Assembly: GCA_947503105.1 (NCBI GenBank)
Contig: CANNCM010000001.1
Coordinates: forward strand, 248,001 to 312,000
DNA length: 64,000 nt
Reading direction: 5' to 3'
From: an uncultured Flavobacteriaceae bacterium
Lineage (GTDB): Bacteria > Bacteroidota > Bacteroidia > Flavobacteriales > Flavobacteriaceae
Shown in pieces: positions 26,073-37,000 of the stretch. The position numbers and the translations under genes are program-made. A model generated the notes under the pieces. The model made no database searches. It worked only from the letters and a program-made list of their open reading frames with translations, and had not been told where the DNA came from. Every line of letters starts with the position of its first letter. The first letter of the stretch is position 1.

Positions 26073-27095
26073 CTAAAACAATCCTGTTTGGTAATCTCCT
26101 TTTTGACGACCAAGGTGTTTGTAGGCTAGTTCTGTAACTTCTCTTCCTCTGGGTGTGCGCATTATAAATCCTTGTTGAATTAAAAATGGTTCGTAAACTT
26201 CTTCTATCGTTTCTGGACTTTCGCTTACGGCAGTGGCAATCGTTGTAATTCCGACTGGCCCTCCTTTAAATTTATCAATGATTGTTGTGAGAATTTTATT
26301 GTCCATTTCATCCAGTCCATGAGCATCTACATTGAGTGCTTTTAGTCCAAATCTGGCAATTTCTATATCTATTTTTCCATTGCCTTTTATTTGAGCAAAA
26401 TCTCTAACACGTCTCAATAAAGCATTTGCAATTCTTGGTGTGCCACGACTTCGACCAGCAATTTCTATAGCAGCTTCAAAACTAATTGGAACATTTAATA
26501 TTTGGGCGCTTCGCTGAAGAATAGTGGACAACAGCTCTGTGGAATAATATTGTAATCGACTACTAATGCCAAAGCGTGCGCGCATAGGTGCCGTAAGCAA
26601 GCCCGAACGCGTAGTAGCCCCAACCAAAGTAAAAGGGTTCAAATTGATTTGAACAGTACGTGCATTTGGCCCAGATTCAATCATAATATCGATCTTATAA
26701 TCTTCCATTGCAGAATATAAATATTCTTCTACAATAGGACTCAACCGATGGATTTCGTCAATAAAAAGGACATCACGATCCTCCAAATTGGTTAGCAATC
26801 CTGCTAAGTCTCCAGGTTTATCCAAAACAGGGCCTGAAGTGACTTTTATTCCTACATTTAATTCATTGGCTAAAATGTGTGCTAAGGTCGTTTTTCCTAG
26901 GCCTGGTGGGCCATGAAAAAGAGTGTGATCTAGTGCCTCGTCGCGCTCAACAGCGGCTTTTACAAAAACTTGTAAGTTTTCTAAAACTTGATCCTGACCA
27001 GAAAAATCATCAAAAGTGAGCGGTCTTAACGCTTTTTCAATGTCGTGTTCTTCAGGAGATAAATTTTCGTCTGTTGGATCAAGGTGTTGATTCAT
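26073..27095 (-). CDS. ruvB: Holliday junction branch migration ATPase RuvB
   Basis: 340 aa. It is the AAA+ motor that, with RuvA, drives branch migration. Walker A is GPPGLGKTT (62-70), Walker B '[10 protein letters not shown]' (Asp113, Glu114), sensor 1 'LVGATTRSG', arginine finger region 'APMRARFG', and the C-terminal winged helix '[20 protein letters not shown]'. Only 5 nt separate the start codon from a TATATTTG element (27101-27108), so the mRNA may have almost no leader. The terminator of the cox operon lies just upstream. Confidence 0.97.
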   Translation of the reverse strand: MNQHLDPTDENLSPEEHDIEKALRPLTFDDFSGQDQVLENLQVFVKAAVERDEALDHTLFHGPPGLGKTTLAHILANELNVGIKVTSGPVLDKPGDLAGLLTNLEDRDVLFIDEIHRLSPIVEEYLYSAMEDYKIDIMIESGPNARTVQINLNPFTLVGATTRSGLLTAPMRARFGISSRLQYYSTELLSTILQRSAQILNVPISFEAAIEIAGRSRGTPRIANALLRRVRDFAQIKGNGKIDIEIARFGLKALNVDAHGLDEMDNKILTTIIDKFKGGPVGITTIATAVSESPETIEEVYEPFLIQQGFIMRTPRGREVTELAYKHLGRQKGDYQTGLF

Positions 27096-27106
27096 AGTAA
27101 CAAATA

Positions 27107-27143
27107 TAAAGAAAAAGCCTTTCTCGTTTGAAAAAGGCTTTCT
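27107..27143 (-). terminator. Intrinsic terminator of the act-cox operon
   Basis: AAAGCCTTT (27114-27122) pairs with AAAGGCTTT (27133-27141) around a 10-nt loop. On the minus strand the second arm continues into TTTTTCTTTATA. It lies 28 bp past the coxA stop and just before ruvB, so it should end the long respiratory transcript. Confidence 0.72.
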
Positions 27144-27170
27144 AATATATTTAAGAAGTAACTAACAATT

Positions 27171-28964
27171 TTAGTGTTGCAATTCTTCTTCTCCGTCTTT
27201 TAGAGGAATATGTTGTGGTACAAAATCTTCGTCATGACCTGGTTTGCTGTAATCGTATGCCCAACGGTGTACATGCGGAATGTCTCCAGGCCAATTGCCG
27301 TGCATATGCTCTACAGGTGTTGTCCACTCCAGAGTGTTTGAACGCCATGGGTTTTGTTCTGCTTTCTTGCCATAGAACATACTGTGTATAAAATTGTATA
27401 AGAACACCAATTGTACAAGACCTGCTACAAGTGCAAAAATTGTAATTAATACCTGTACATTTTGAGTATCATCAAAGAGTGGAAAATTACTGTTGGTATA
27501 ATAGCGCCTTGGCAATCCTGCCATTCCTATAAAATGCATTGGGAAAAATACACCATAGGCACATACTGCTGTGACCCAAAAGTGAATGTATCCTAAGTTT
27601 TTGTTGAGCATTCGGCCGAACATTTTTGGGAACCAATGATATACCCCTGCAAACAATCCATAAAGTGCAGAAATCCCCATTACTAAGTGAAAATGTGCCA
27701 CTACAAAATAGGTGTCATGGACATTGATATCAAGAGCACTATCACCCAAAATAATACCTGTCAGACCTCCTGTGATAAATGTTGAAACTAAACCAATTGA
27801 AAATAGCATGGCTGGATTCAATTGTAGATTTCCTTTCCACAATGTGGTTATATAATTGAATGCTTTTACTGCCGATGGAATAGCAATAAGTAATGTTGTA
27901 AAGGTAAAAACTGAGCCTAAAAATGGGTTCATTCCTGAGATGAACATATGGTGCCCCCAAACAATTGTTGACAAAAAGGCAATCGCGATTATAGAGGCTA
28001 CCATTGCTCTATATCCAAAGATTGGTTTTCTAGCATTTGTTGCAATCACTTCGGAGGTAATCCCTAAAGCTGGAAGGAGTACAATATATACTTCTGGATG
28101 CCCTAGAAACCAAAAAAGATGTTCATACAAAACAGGTGAACCCCCTTGATAATGAAGCACTTCGCCTTGAATAAAAATATCTGAAAGGAAAAAAGATGTT
28201 CCAAAACTTCTATCCATAATGAGCAACAATGCAGCGGATAAAAGTACTGGGAATGAGACCACACCAATTACAGCGGTAATAAAGAACGCCCAAATAGTTA
28301 ATGGTAATCTAGTCATGGACATTCCTTTGGTTCTTAGGTTTAGTACCGTTACGATATAATTTAATGACCCTAGAAGAGATGAAGCAATAAAAATTGCCAT
28401 CGAAACGAGCCATAGCGTCATTCCTGCTCCAGATCCTCCTTGAGCTAATGGAAGTGCACTAAGGGGTGGATAGATTGTCCATCCTGCTGCGGCTGGTCCA
28501 GCTTCTACAAACAATGAAATAACCATGATAACACTCGACAAGAAGAAAAGCCAGTACGATATCATGTTCAGAAATCCTGAAGCCATATCTCGTGCTCCAA
28601 TTTGTAATGGAATCAATAGGTTACTAAATGTTCCACTAAGACCTGCGGTAAGTACAAAAAATACCATAATTGTACCATGAATAGTGACTAATGCCAAATA
28701 AATATCTGCATCCATTACACCACCTGGAGCCCACTTTCCTAGGAGGGCTTCAAAAATAACGTTTGGTTTTTCTGGCCATGCTATTTGCATACGCATTAGC
28801 AGTGACATTAAAATTCCAATAATCCCCATGATTAACCCTGTAATCAAATACTGCTTGGCAATCATTTTATGATCTTGACTAAAAATGTATTTTGTTACAA
28901 AGGTTTCTTTGTGATGATGTCCGTGGTCGTCATCGTGTGTATGGGTGTCTACGTGTGCTGACAT
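27171..28964 (-). CDS. coxA: Cytochrome c oxidase subunit I (aa3 type)
   Basis: 597 aa inner-membrane heme-copper oxidase subunit with 12 or more helices. The A-type signature 'WFLGHPEVYIVLLPALG' holds the CuB His, the cross-linked Tyr and the Glu of the D-channel, which marks it as subfamily A1. The CuB His-His pair is in 'WGHHMFISGMN' and heme ligands in 'HDTYFVVAHFHLVMG'. The N-terminus is unusual, with a His/Asp-rich stretch 'HVDTHTHDDDHGHHHK' (residues 4-19). Subunit II is 26 bp upstream and the alternative complex III genes precede that, so electrons would pass from menaquinol via complex III to this oxidase. Subunits III and IV are not in the window. A terminator follows. Confidence 0.97.
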   Translation of the reverse strand: MSAHVDTHTHDDDHGHHHKETFVTKYIFSQDHKMIAKQYLITGLIMGIIGILMSLLMRMQIAWPEKPNVIFEALLGKWAPGGVMDADIYLALVTIHGTIMVFFVLTAGLSGTFSNLLIPLQIGARDMASGFLNMISYWLFFLSSVIMVISLFVEAGPAAAGWTIYPPLSALPLAQGGSGAGMTLWLVSMAIFIASSLLGSLNYIVTVLNLRTKGMSMTRLPLTIWAFFITAVIGVVSFPVLLSAALLLIMDRSFGTSFFLSDIFIQGEVLHYQGGSPVLYEHLFWFLGHPEVYIVLLPALGITSEVIATNARKPIFGYRAMVASIIAIAFLSTIVWGHHMFISGMNPFLGSVFTFTTLLIAIPSAVKAFNYITTLWKGNLQLNPAMLFSIGLVSTFITGGLTGIILGDSALDINVHDTYFVVAHFHLVMGISALYGLFAGVYHWFPKMFGRMLNKNLGYIHFWVTAVCAYGVFFPMHFIGMAGLPRRYYTNSNFPLFDDTQNVQVLITIFALVAGLVQLVFLYNFIHSMFYGKKAEQNPWRSNTLEWTTPVEHMHGNWPGDIPHVHRWAYDYSKPGHDEDFVPQHIPLKDGEEELQH

Positions 28965-28990
28965 AATCTTTTGGTGTTACTTCTTAGGAT

Positions 28991-30061
28991 TTAGTTTTGA
29001 ACTAATGAGTTTTTAAATAGTTTTTGTTCTTGCAACCATGCATTGTATTCTTCTTCTGTTTCCACAATAATTTTCATTTGCATGTTGTAATGTGATTTTC
29101 CACATATTTTATTGCATAATAATAGGTAATCAAATTCATATCGGTCCAGTGGCTCTTCGCCTTTGGCTTGAAGCTTTTTACTGTTTTCGTTTCGAATTTT
29201 ATTGATATTTCTTACTTTTTCATAAATCTCTGGATTCAATCGCATTTCTTCTGTAGTGACTGTTGGTGTAAAGGCAAATTGAGTGATCATACCAGGAACA
29301 CAATTCATTTGTGCCCTAAAGTGTGGCATATATGCCGAATGTAGCACATCTTGAGAACGCATTTTAAATAGTACTGGCTTTCCAACTGGTAAATGAAGTT
29401 CTGTCGTGATGATATCGTCTTGAGCATTAGGGTCAGATTCGTCTAGTCCTAAAATGTTGGCATTATCTAAGTTGATTAATCTCACATTTGCTTTTCCAAG
29501 TACATTGTCTTGTCCAGCATAGCGCGCTTTCCAGTTGAATTGTTGTGCATACAATTCGATAACAATGGGGTCTTCCTCTTCATCAATATTCATGATATCG
29601 TTCCAAGTGAATAGACCATACATGATAAGTCCTGCAAGAGTGATTACTGGAATGATAGTCCAGATAAATTCTAACTTGTCATTATCGGCATAAAAAAGGG
29701 CTTTTCGGCCTTTCTCTCCTTTGTATTTGAATGCAAAATAATGCAACAAAAACTGTGTAATGGTTTGTACAATAAAGATGACAACCATGGAAATAATCAT
29801 CAAACGGTCTATTTCTGGGCCATGCTCAGAGGCAGAATTTGAAACTAGTGGTAAATCGCCCCAAAGTGCAAAAGAGATGATGGTAATCAAATAAATAAAT
29901 CCTAAAAATGCCAACATCAAATAGCCATGAACAGAATTGTCTTTATCATTTGCGATTTGGGAAGTATCTTTATTTGCTTGTGCTAAATCAAATATTTTGA
30001 CCATTTGCCAAATTGCGATGGTGATTCCTAATAATATTAATATTGTTAATAAGCCAGTCAT
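28991..30061 (-). CDS. coxB: Cytochrome c oxidase subunit II
   Basis: 356 aa. The CuA motif is clear near the C-terminus: 'CNKICGKSHYNM' (Cys-x3-Cys-x3-His-x2-Met), with the earlier His in 'QDVLHSAYMPHFRAQ'. N-terminal helices lie at about residues 3-20, 46-66, 88-112 and 130-150; the first two are an addition to the standard two-helix subunit, as I expect in Bacteroidota. There is no CxxCH motif, so this is an aa3 rather than a caa3 subunit, and a separate cytochrome c domain must deliver electrons, most plausibly ActE or the N-terminal domain of ActA. It lies 26 bp after actF and 26 bp before coxA. Confidence 0.95.
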   Translation of the reverse strand: MTGLLTILILLGITIAIWQMVKIFDLAQANKDTSQIANDKDNSVHGYLMLAFLGFIYLITIISFALWGDLPLVSNSASEHGPEIDRLMIISMVVIFIVQTITQFLLHYFAFKYKGEKGRKALFYADNDKLEFIWTIIPVITLAGLIMYGLFTWNDIMNIDEEEDPIVIELYAQQFNWKARYAGQDNVLGKANVRLINLDNANILGLDESDPNAQDDIITTELHLPVGKPVLFKMRSQDVLHSAYMPHFRAQMNCVPGMITQFAFTPTVTTEEMRLNPEIYEKVRNINKIRNENSKKLQAKGEEPLDRYEFDYLLLCNKICGKSHYNMQMKIIVETEEEYNAWLQEQKLFKNSLVQN

Positions 30062-30087
30062 TGTACTATACTATCTTTAAAATTTAA

Positions 30088-31440
30088 TTAATAATGAAAC
30101 TGTTCGCTTTCCTTTATAAATGGATTGCCTTTTGGCAATAATGGTGCTTTTGATAGGGCATAGAATACAACCCAAAGAAACAAGCCCAAAAACAGTAATA
30201 CTGCACTAATTTCTGGAACACCAATAAACCAACGATCTCCAACTGTCGCTGGCATAATCATATTGAAAACGTCTATATAATGTCCAAATAATATAACGAT
30301 CCCTGCCATTACAATAAACCACGGTACACGTTTGTAGTCGCTGTTCATTAGTACCAAGAATGGGAAAATAAAATTCAATATCAGCATCCCAAAGAATGGA
30401 AGTTTATAGTCTTCTATTCTTGTGATGAAATAAGTCACTTCTTCTGGAATATTAGCATACCAAATCAACATAAATTGTGAAAACCATAAATAGGTCCAAA
30501 ATACACTAATAGCGAACATAAATTTCGCCAAATCATGCATATGGCTATCATTGACAAACTCCATTAATCCTTTTGATTTTAGGTATATTGTGATTAATGC
30601 TATGACCGTAATTCCACTGACAAACATACTCGCAAAAACATACCAGCCAAAAAGGGTGCTGAACCAGTGCGGATCTACACTCATGATCCAATCCCAAGAC
30701 ATCATGGATTCTGTGTAAATATAAAAGACTAAAAAGGCTGCAGAAATTCTGAAATTTTTCTTGAAATTACTATTGTCATTGACATCAGCTTGGTCTTGTG
30801 CCAATGAAAATTTTCTAGAAAAGTAACGGTACAAACTCCATCCTGCAATAAAAATTAAACCTCTAATGGCAAAGCCAGTTTTGTTAAGCCAACCCGATTT
30901 TCCTTGAATAAGTTCATCATGTGCAACAACTTCTGGATCCATCCATATAAATAGGTGATCTCCAGCCCAAAGGCCTATACCCAAAACAATAAGCGCTCCA
31001 GGTAACAAATAATAAGTAATGGCTTCCATAACTCTAAAAAGAACAGGAGACCAACCTGCTTGTGCTGCATATTGAATACCATAAAAAGCAAGAACTCCCA
31101 AAGAAATCATCATAAAGAAAAACGCTGCCACATATAATGCTGCATAAGGTCTGTTGTGCATTTGATGCAATACATGTTCTGCATGCTCATCGCCATGGTG
31201 TGCTTCTTCTGCATGATGATCATCTTCATTTACAGAATGTGTTGCTGTAGTTGCATGTGCATCTCCAGCCTCATGATGCGCTTCGGATGCGCCATGATGT
31301 GCATTTTCTTCAGCCAATAAAACTTTGACATCTTCTAATGTGAGTTGATGCGATGAATTATAACTGGAAATCCAACCTATTGCTCCAACAATAATCAGAA
31401 CAAGAGATGTAATTTTTAATCTTTTTGAAAACGTGTACAT
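30088..31440 (-). CDS. actF: Alternative complex III subunit ActF (quinol:cytochrome c oxidoreductase membrane subunit)
   Basis: 450 aa with about ten helices. It is a distant NrfD relative; with ActC it forms the membrane core of alternative complex III, which oxidises menaquinol and reduces cytochrome c. Motifs such as 'WDWIMSVDPHWFSTLFGWYVFASMF' and 'FWTYLWFSQFMLIWYANIPEE' are typical of this subunit. Between the first and second helix is a long His/Glu/Ala-rich loop (about residues 47-92, e.g. 'HHAEEAHHGDEHAEH') that would face the periplasm. Position 24 bp after actE and 26 bp before coxB supports the call. The family was solved structurally in Flavobacterium johnsoniae as a complex with the aa3 oxidase. 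Confidence 0.92.
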   Translation of the reverse strand: MYTFSKRLKITSLVLIIVGAIGWISSYNSSHQLTLEDVKVLLAEENAHHGASEAHHEAGDAHATTATHSVNEDDHHAEEAHHGDEHAEHVLHQMHNRPYAALYVAAFFFMMISLGVLAFYGIQYAAQAGWSPVLFRVMEAITYYLLPGALIVLGIGLWAGDHLFIWMDPEVVAHDELIQGKSGWLNKTGFAIRGLIFIAGWSLYRYFSRKFSLAQDQADVNDNSNFKKNFRISAAFLVFYIYTESMMSWDWIMSVDPHWFSTLFGWYVFASMFVSGITVIALITIYLKSKGLMEFVNDSHMHDLAKFMFAISVFWTYLWFSQFMLIWYANIPEEVTYFITRIEDYKLPFFGMLILNFIFPFLVLMNSDYKRVPWFIVMAGIVILFGHYIDVFNMIMPATVGDRWFIGVPEISAVLLFLGLFLWVVFYALSKAPLLPKGNPFIKESEQFHY

Positions 31441-31464
31441 GTTTTATTTATGTTTTGCTTTTCT

Positions 31465-32016
31465 TTATTTTGTTAATTCTGCTCTTAACGCTTCAACGTA
31501 TGCTGTGACTTGCCAACGCTCTTCTTCATTTATAAGATTGGCGTAAGATCCCATAGAGTTTTTACCATAGTATATGACGTGATAAATACTTCCAGCTGTA
31601 ATTGCTCGATCTGCATAACTTGGAACTCCTAATATTTTTTCTCGCTTGACCAATTTTCCTTGACCAGCACCTTTATTACCATGGCAGATTCCACAATAAA
31701 TATCATAAAGCTCCTTGCCTCTTTTGGCGTCAATCTCGGAGGCCTCTAGAGGGGATTTTAAATTTTTCAATGCAGCGTCGTAACCTGCGTTGGTGTTTTC
31801 AAAATCATATAATGAGTAACCTCTTGCTATCGTTCCTTCGACTGGAAGTAAAGCTTCTTGACTGTTTGGAAAAATCTCGTATTCGCCATAAGCTTCGTAA
31901 CTAACGGGCTCATACATGTTTGGAAAAAATTGGTAGTTTGGTCTGCTGTTATCTTGGCAAGACCAAAGTGTTGAACCAATCAATACTAAAATGAATATTT
32001 TTGATACACTTTTCAT
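31465..32016 (-). CDS. actE: Alternative complex III monoheme cytochrome c subunit ActE
   Basis: 183 aa from the ATG at 32014-32016, 4 bp after actD; an upstream ATG at 32040 would overlap actD by 20 bp. The N-terminus 'MKSVSKIFILVLIGSTLWSC' is a lipoprotein signal with Cys at the end of the hydrophobic stretch. One heme motif, CGICH, is in 'LYDIYCGICHGNKGAGQGKL', and a Met ligand could come from 'YYGKNSMGSYA'. ActE is a periplasmic membrane-anchored cytochrome that accepts electrons in alternative complex III and can pass them to the oxidase. Confidence 0.93.
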   Translation of the reverse strand: MKSVSKIFILVLIGSTLWSCQDNSRPNYQFFPNMYEPVSYEAYGEYEIFPNSQEALLPVEGTIARGYSLYDFENTNAGYDAALKNLKSPLEASEIDAKRGKELYDIYCGICHGNKGAGQGKLVKREKILGVPSYADRAITAGSIYHVIYYGKNSMGSYANLINEEERWQVTAYVEALRAELTK

Positions 32017-32020
32017 AGGT

Positions 32021-32554
32021 CTAATGTGCTTCTTTTTCAATCACATGCACTTCTACTGCACCTGTTTTGGTTAATAGCGTTTTTAATTGTTTTTCATTAT
32101 CGTGAACAGGGATTTCCATCAAAAAGTGGTCATCTGTTGTTCTTGGGTCTGGATTTTCGGCATTTTTAAATGGCCACATTCTACTTCTTAAATAAAATGT
32201 AATTACCATTAAATGCGCGGCAAAAAATACGGTAAGCTCAAACATAATCGGCACAAAGGCAGGCATGTTTTCGATATAGCTAAAACTTGGTTTTCCGCCT
32301 ATGTTTTGCGGCCAGTCTTCAATCATAATGAAATTCATCATTAGAGTAGCCACGGTTAGACCCACACAGCCGTACATAAATGCTGCAATAGCAATACGTG
32401 TTGGGGCAAGCCCCATAGCTTTGTCCAAACCATGCACAGGAAATGGCGTATATATTTCTTCGATGTGGTGCTTTTCTGCCTTTACAGTTTTTACTGCAGA
32501 CATCAAGACATCATCATCTGTATATAAGGCATGTATAACTTTTGATGCTCCCAT
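32021..32554 (-). CDS. actD: Alternative complex III subunit ActD (DUF3341)
   Basis: 177 aa. The N-terminal third is soluble ('VIHALYTDDDVLMSAVKTVK' and 'EIYTPFPVHGLDKAMGLAPTRI'), followed by two helices (about 54-78 and 100-126). The 'PFPVHGLD' segment is diagnostic of the DUF3341 family that forms ActD, a membrane subunit of alternative complex III lacking cofactors. It starts 2 bp after actC and ends 4 bp before the chosen actE start, in the standard act gene order. Confidence 0.93.
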   Translation of the reverse strand: MGASKVIHALYTDDDVLMSAVKTVKAEKHHIEEIYTPFPVHGLDKAMGLAPTRIAIAAFMYGCVGLTVATLMMNFIMIEDWPQNIGGKPSFSYIENMPAFVPIMFELTVFFAAHLMVITFYLRSRMWPFKNAENPDPRTTDDHFLMEIPVHDNEKQLKTLLTKTGAVEVHVIEKEAH

Positions 32555-32556
32555 AT

Positions 32557-34023
32557 TTAGTCTTTTTTCTTTTTAGGTTTTTTTGTTGCTTTTGGTGTTT
32601 TCGAGGTGCGTTCGTCCGAACCTGTACCAACCAAACTGCCTCCAGCTTCTCTAATATTTTTATAGCGTTGACCGGAAGATTTCAAGATCGTTTTCACTTC
32701 TGCTTGTGCAATTACTGGAAATGTTCTCGAATACAGTAAAAACAACACAAAGAAGAATCCAATAGTTCCTATGAAAATCCCAATATCTACAAATGTTGGA
32801 GAGAACATCGTCCATGATGAAGGTAAATAATCTCTGTGCAAGGAGGTCACAATAATCACAAAACGCTCAAACCACATTCCTATGTTTACCACAATTGAAA
32901 TTGCAAATGAGAACATAATACTAGTTCTTAATTTCTTGAACCACATAAATTGTGGTGAGAACACATTACAAGACATCATAGCCCAATATGCCCACCAGTA
33001 AGGTCCTGTAGCTCTATTGAGGAAAGCATATTGCTCATATTCTACTCCAGAGTACCAAGCAATAAATAGCTCTGTGATATAGGCCACACCTACAATTGAT
33101 CCCGTAATCATAATGACTATATTCATGAGCTCGATGTGCTGTACCGTGATATAATCTTCAAGGTTACACACTTTTCTCATGATGATAAGAAGCGTATTTA
33201 CCATTGCAAATCCAGAAAAAATAGCTCCCGCTACAAAATATGGAGGAAATATCGTAGTGTGCCATCCTGGAATTACCGAAGTCGCAAAATCAAAAGATAC
33301 AATAGTGTGTACCGAAAGTACAAGTGGTGTTGCCAATCCTGCAAGCACCAAGGATACTTCTTCAAATCGTTGCCAATCTTTTGCTCTTCCAGACCACCCA
33401 AAACTTAATAAAGAATAGATTTTCTTTTGAAATGGACGTACAGCACGATCGCGAATCATTGCAAAATCTGGCAATAGGCCAGTCCACCAGAATACTAAAG
33501 ACACCGAAAGATAGGTTGAAATTGCAAATACATCCCACAACAGCGGAGAGTTAAAGTTAACCCAAAGAGAACCAAATTGGTTTGGTATAGGCAATACCCA
33601 ATAGGCTAGCCAAGGACGTCCCATGTGAATAATTGGAAATAATCCTGCTTGAACTACTGAAAATATCGTCATGGCCTCTGCAGATCTATTGATCGCCATG
33701 CGCCATTTTTGTCTAAATAAAAGAAGTACGGCAGAAATAAGTGTTCCAGCATGTCCAATACCTACCCACCAAACAAAGTTGGTGATGTCCCACGCCCAAC
33801 CTACGGTTTTATTTAATCCCCAAGTTCCAATTCCTGTAGATACTGTATAAATCATACACCCAAGTCCCCAACCAAAAGCGGCTAGAGCTATAGAGAATAC
33901 AATCCACCACTGCTTATTTGCTTTTCCTTCTACAGGTGCAACAACATCAAGAGTAACATCGTGGTATGATTTTTCACCAGTAACGAGTGGTCTTCTTATC
34001 GGTGCTTCGTAATGAGACGCCAT
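32557..34023 (-). CDS. actC: Alternative complex III NrfD-like quinone-binding subunit ActC
   Basis: 488 aa with about ten helices. Motifs of the NrfD/PsrC family appear, e.g. 'GWAWDITNFVWWVGIGHAGTLISAVLLL' near residue 85 (shown in part) with the conserved Trp/His positions, and 'VIPGWHTTIFPPYFVAGAIFSG'. It receives electrons from menaquinol in the inner membrane and passes them to the ActB iron-sulfur chain. The C-terminus is a lysine-rich cytoplasmic tail ('TSKTPKATKKPKKKKD'). It starts 24 bp after actB. Confidence 0.95.
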   Translation of the reverse strand: MASHYEAPIRRPLVTGEKSYHDVTLDVVAPVEGKANKQWWIVFSIALAAFGWGLGCMIYTVSTGIGTWGLNKTVGWAWDITNFVWWVGIGHAGTLISAVLLLFRQKWRMAINRSAEAMTIFSVVQAGLFPIIHMGRPWLAYWVLPIPNQFGSLWVNFNSPLLWDVFAISTYLSVSLVFWWTGLLPDFAMIRDRAVRPFQKKIYSLLSFGWSGRAKDWQRFEEVSLVLAGLATPLVLSVHTIVSFDFATSVIPGWHTTIFPPYFVAGAIFSGFAMVNTLLIIMRKVCNLEDYITVQHIELMNIVIMITGSIVGVAYITELFIAWYSGVEYEQYAFLNRATGPYWWAYWAMMSCNVFSPQFMWFKKLRTSIMFSFAISIVVNIGMWFERFVIIVTSLHRDYLPSSWTMFSPTFVDIGIFIGTIGFFFVLFLLYSRTFPVIAQAEVKTILKSSGQRYKNIREAGGSLVGTGSDERTSKTPKATKKPKKKKD

Positions 34024-34047
34024 AGTTTAATTTTATTTCTTTGTTAG

Positions 34048-37000
34048 TTATGCTTCTTTTGTGTTTCTTACTTTTACTTGATAGACCACATTCGGTTTTG
34101 TGCCAACATGCTCTAGAAGGTGATAAGCACGCTCATCATCTTTAAGTTTTGTAACATCATCTTTTTTGTTGTTAATGTCTCCAAAAACAATTGCACCACT
34201 ATCACATGCAGAGGAACAAGCGGTTTTAAAACCATTTACATCTACTGGTCTGCCATCGCGTTTGGCATCCAAAATTGTTTTTTGTGTCATTTGAATACAC
34301 ATCGAACATTTCTCCATCACCCCTCTAGAACGAACAGTAACATCTGGATTGATGACCATACGACCCAAATCATTGTTCATGTGGTAATCAAACTCATCAT
34401 TACCATTGTAAAGGAACCAGTTGAAACGACGGACTTTATATGGACAGTTGTTGGCACAATAACGTGTTCCTACACAACGATTGTACGCCATGTGGTTTTG
34501 ACCTTGTCTGCCGTGCGAGCTTGCTGCGACTGGACAAACTGTTTCACATGGTGCGTGATTACAATGCTGACACATAATTGGCTGGAATGCTACCTGTGGG
34601 TTTTCAGATGGCAACTCCATTTCTCCAAAAGTACTCAACGAACTTCCAAGTCCTTTAATATTATCTTTTGTTTGGTTATCTCCCTCAAAAGTTTCATCTG
34701 AAGAATAATAGCGGTCAATTCTCAACCAGTGCATATCTCTACTTCTTCTGATTTCTTCTTTTCCAACAACAGGAACATTATTTTCGGCATGACATGCAAT
34801 CACACATGCTCCACAACCTGTACAAGAATTTAAATCTATTGACAAATTGAAGTGATGACCAATCGAACGGTCAAACTCGTCCCATAAATCAACATCTGGG
34901 GAGCTTACTGGTGTTTCTACATGATTTAAAGAAACAACTGCTGTAGGATTCCAATATTCTGCATCTTTTGTATTGAATATTTCTAAAGTGGTTTCCTTTA
35001 TTATATCTCCTCGACCCATCAACGTATTGTGCAATTGTACACAAGCAAATTCATGTTTGCCACCTGCTGCTTCAATTGAAACGGATGGAGTTGCATCAAA
35101 ATTTTGATAAAGCGGATATGCATTTACCCCTGTTTGCATTTCTTCTTTGAGTCCAGCACTACGGCCATACCCAAAAGATAGACCCACAGTTCCACGCGCT
35201 TGCCCCGGTTGAATAATCACTGGAGCTTTTACGGTGACGCCATTAACAGTAACATTGGCATAAGTTCCATTCAAACCTCCAGTAGCGTCGTTAGTATTTT
35301 CAAAACCTAATGCTTTGGCATCTGCTTCAGAAACAGTAAGGTAATTGTCCCAAGTTGTACGTGTCAAAGGATCTGGAAATTCTTGAAGCCAAGGATTATT
35401 GGCTTGTTGTCCGTCACCCATACCTGTTTTTGGATAAAGTGTCAATTCAAAATCTGAAGATTTCGCTTGCGCTAAAACTTTTGCTGCAGCAGTTGTATTT
35501 ACCGATGAATCAACAACAGTTGTTGTATCTATGGTTACAGATTTTGAAGCAGTATAAACGCCATCATGTAGCGTATCATTAAAAGAGTCTCCGCTTAATA
35601 CTTGAGAGTTCCAAAATGATTTTATATAGTCGTGGTATGTGCTTGTATTTCCATTGAGAGTCAGAAGCACATCTTGAAATTGTTTGGTGTCGAATAATGG
35701 TCGAATGGTTGGTTGCACTAATCCGTAATGTCCAGATTTTGTTTCCAAATCGCCCCAAGATTCTAAGTAATGTGGAGCAGCAGCTACAAATTCAGAAGCA
35801 GAAGCTGTTTCATCATTTTTCATTGAAAATACGACTGAAAGCGATGTCTTTTTCAATCCTTCGACAAAGGTTGTTGCATTTGGTAAAGTGTAAGCAGGAT
35901 TTACTCCAGCCATCATTATTGCACCAACTTTTCCTGCATTCATGTCTGCTACAAGTTTTGAAACTGCAGCAGCATTCCCTTGACGTGTTAAAATTGTTGT
36001 CTCTGGATTAAATGCTTTACTCTTTAAAAATGAATTTATTTCTAAAACTAAACTCTGAGCATTAACATCTTGAATTCCTGTAAGAACAACACCATTTGAT
36101 CCTGCTTTAGACAATTCTCTTGCAGCAGCATCTACAGCAGATTCAATTCCTGCGGGTAGGGTTACATTTACAGAAGTTCCTGTAAGTTTTCCATAAAGTC
36201 GTGCAAGTGCACGCTTTTGTTGAGATGGTTTTAATGAAACACGCTTGTCGGCATTTGCTCCAGAAAGTGTCATGTTGGATTCAAATTGAATATGACGCGA
36301 CATGGTTCCATTTTTTGGAACACGTCCTTTTGCATAGGCAGCATCAAAACCGCCACCTTGCCAATCTCCAAGAAAATCGGCTCCAATTGAAACTATTGTT
36401 TTTGCTTTTGAAAAATCATAATCCGCTAATCCTCTTCGACCATATTTTGCTTGGTAGGCATCTGCTGCGGCAGATTCTGAAATAGCATCATAAACCACAT
36501 GAGATACATTCTCATAGTTGTTTTGAAATTCTGAAATCAATTTTGAGGTACTTGGGCTTGCAAATGTTTGGGTCAACAATACTATTTGTTTTCCTGAACC
36601 TTTTAGGGCTTCAAGTTTCTGTCCTAGTTCTGTATAGAAAGCGTCCCAAGTAATTGCCTGTCCTGCTTTGGTAGGCCCTGCAACACGCTGATTGTCATAT
36701 AAATCAAGAACAGATGCTTGAACTCTTGCATTGATGCTTCCATTAGCTTTTGCTAGTGAATTGGACTCCACTTTGATTGGTCTTCCTTCTCTAGTTTTTA
36801 CCAATAGGCTTGCAAAATCGTATCCGTTTGAGATTGCTGTAGCATAGTAGTTTGCAACGCCTGGAATAATCTGCTCTGGCTGCACAACGTATGGAATGGA
36901 CTTTATTACAGGTCCTTCACAAGCAGCCAAAGAAGCGGCCGCCGTACTGAATCCAACATATTTTAAGAAATCACGACGCGTTGTTTCTGAAGATTCTAAT

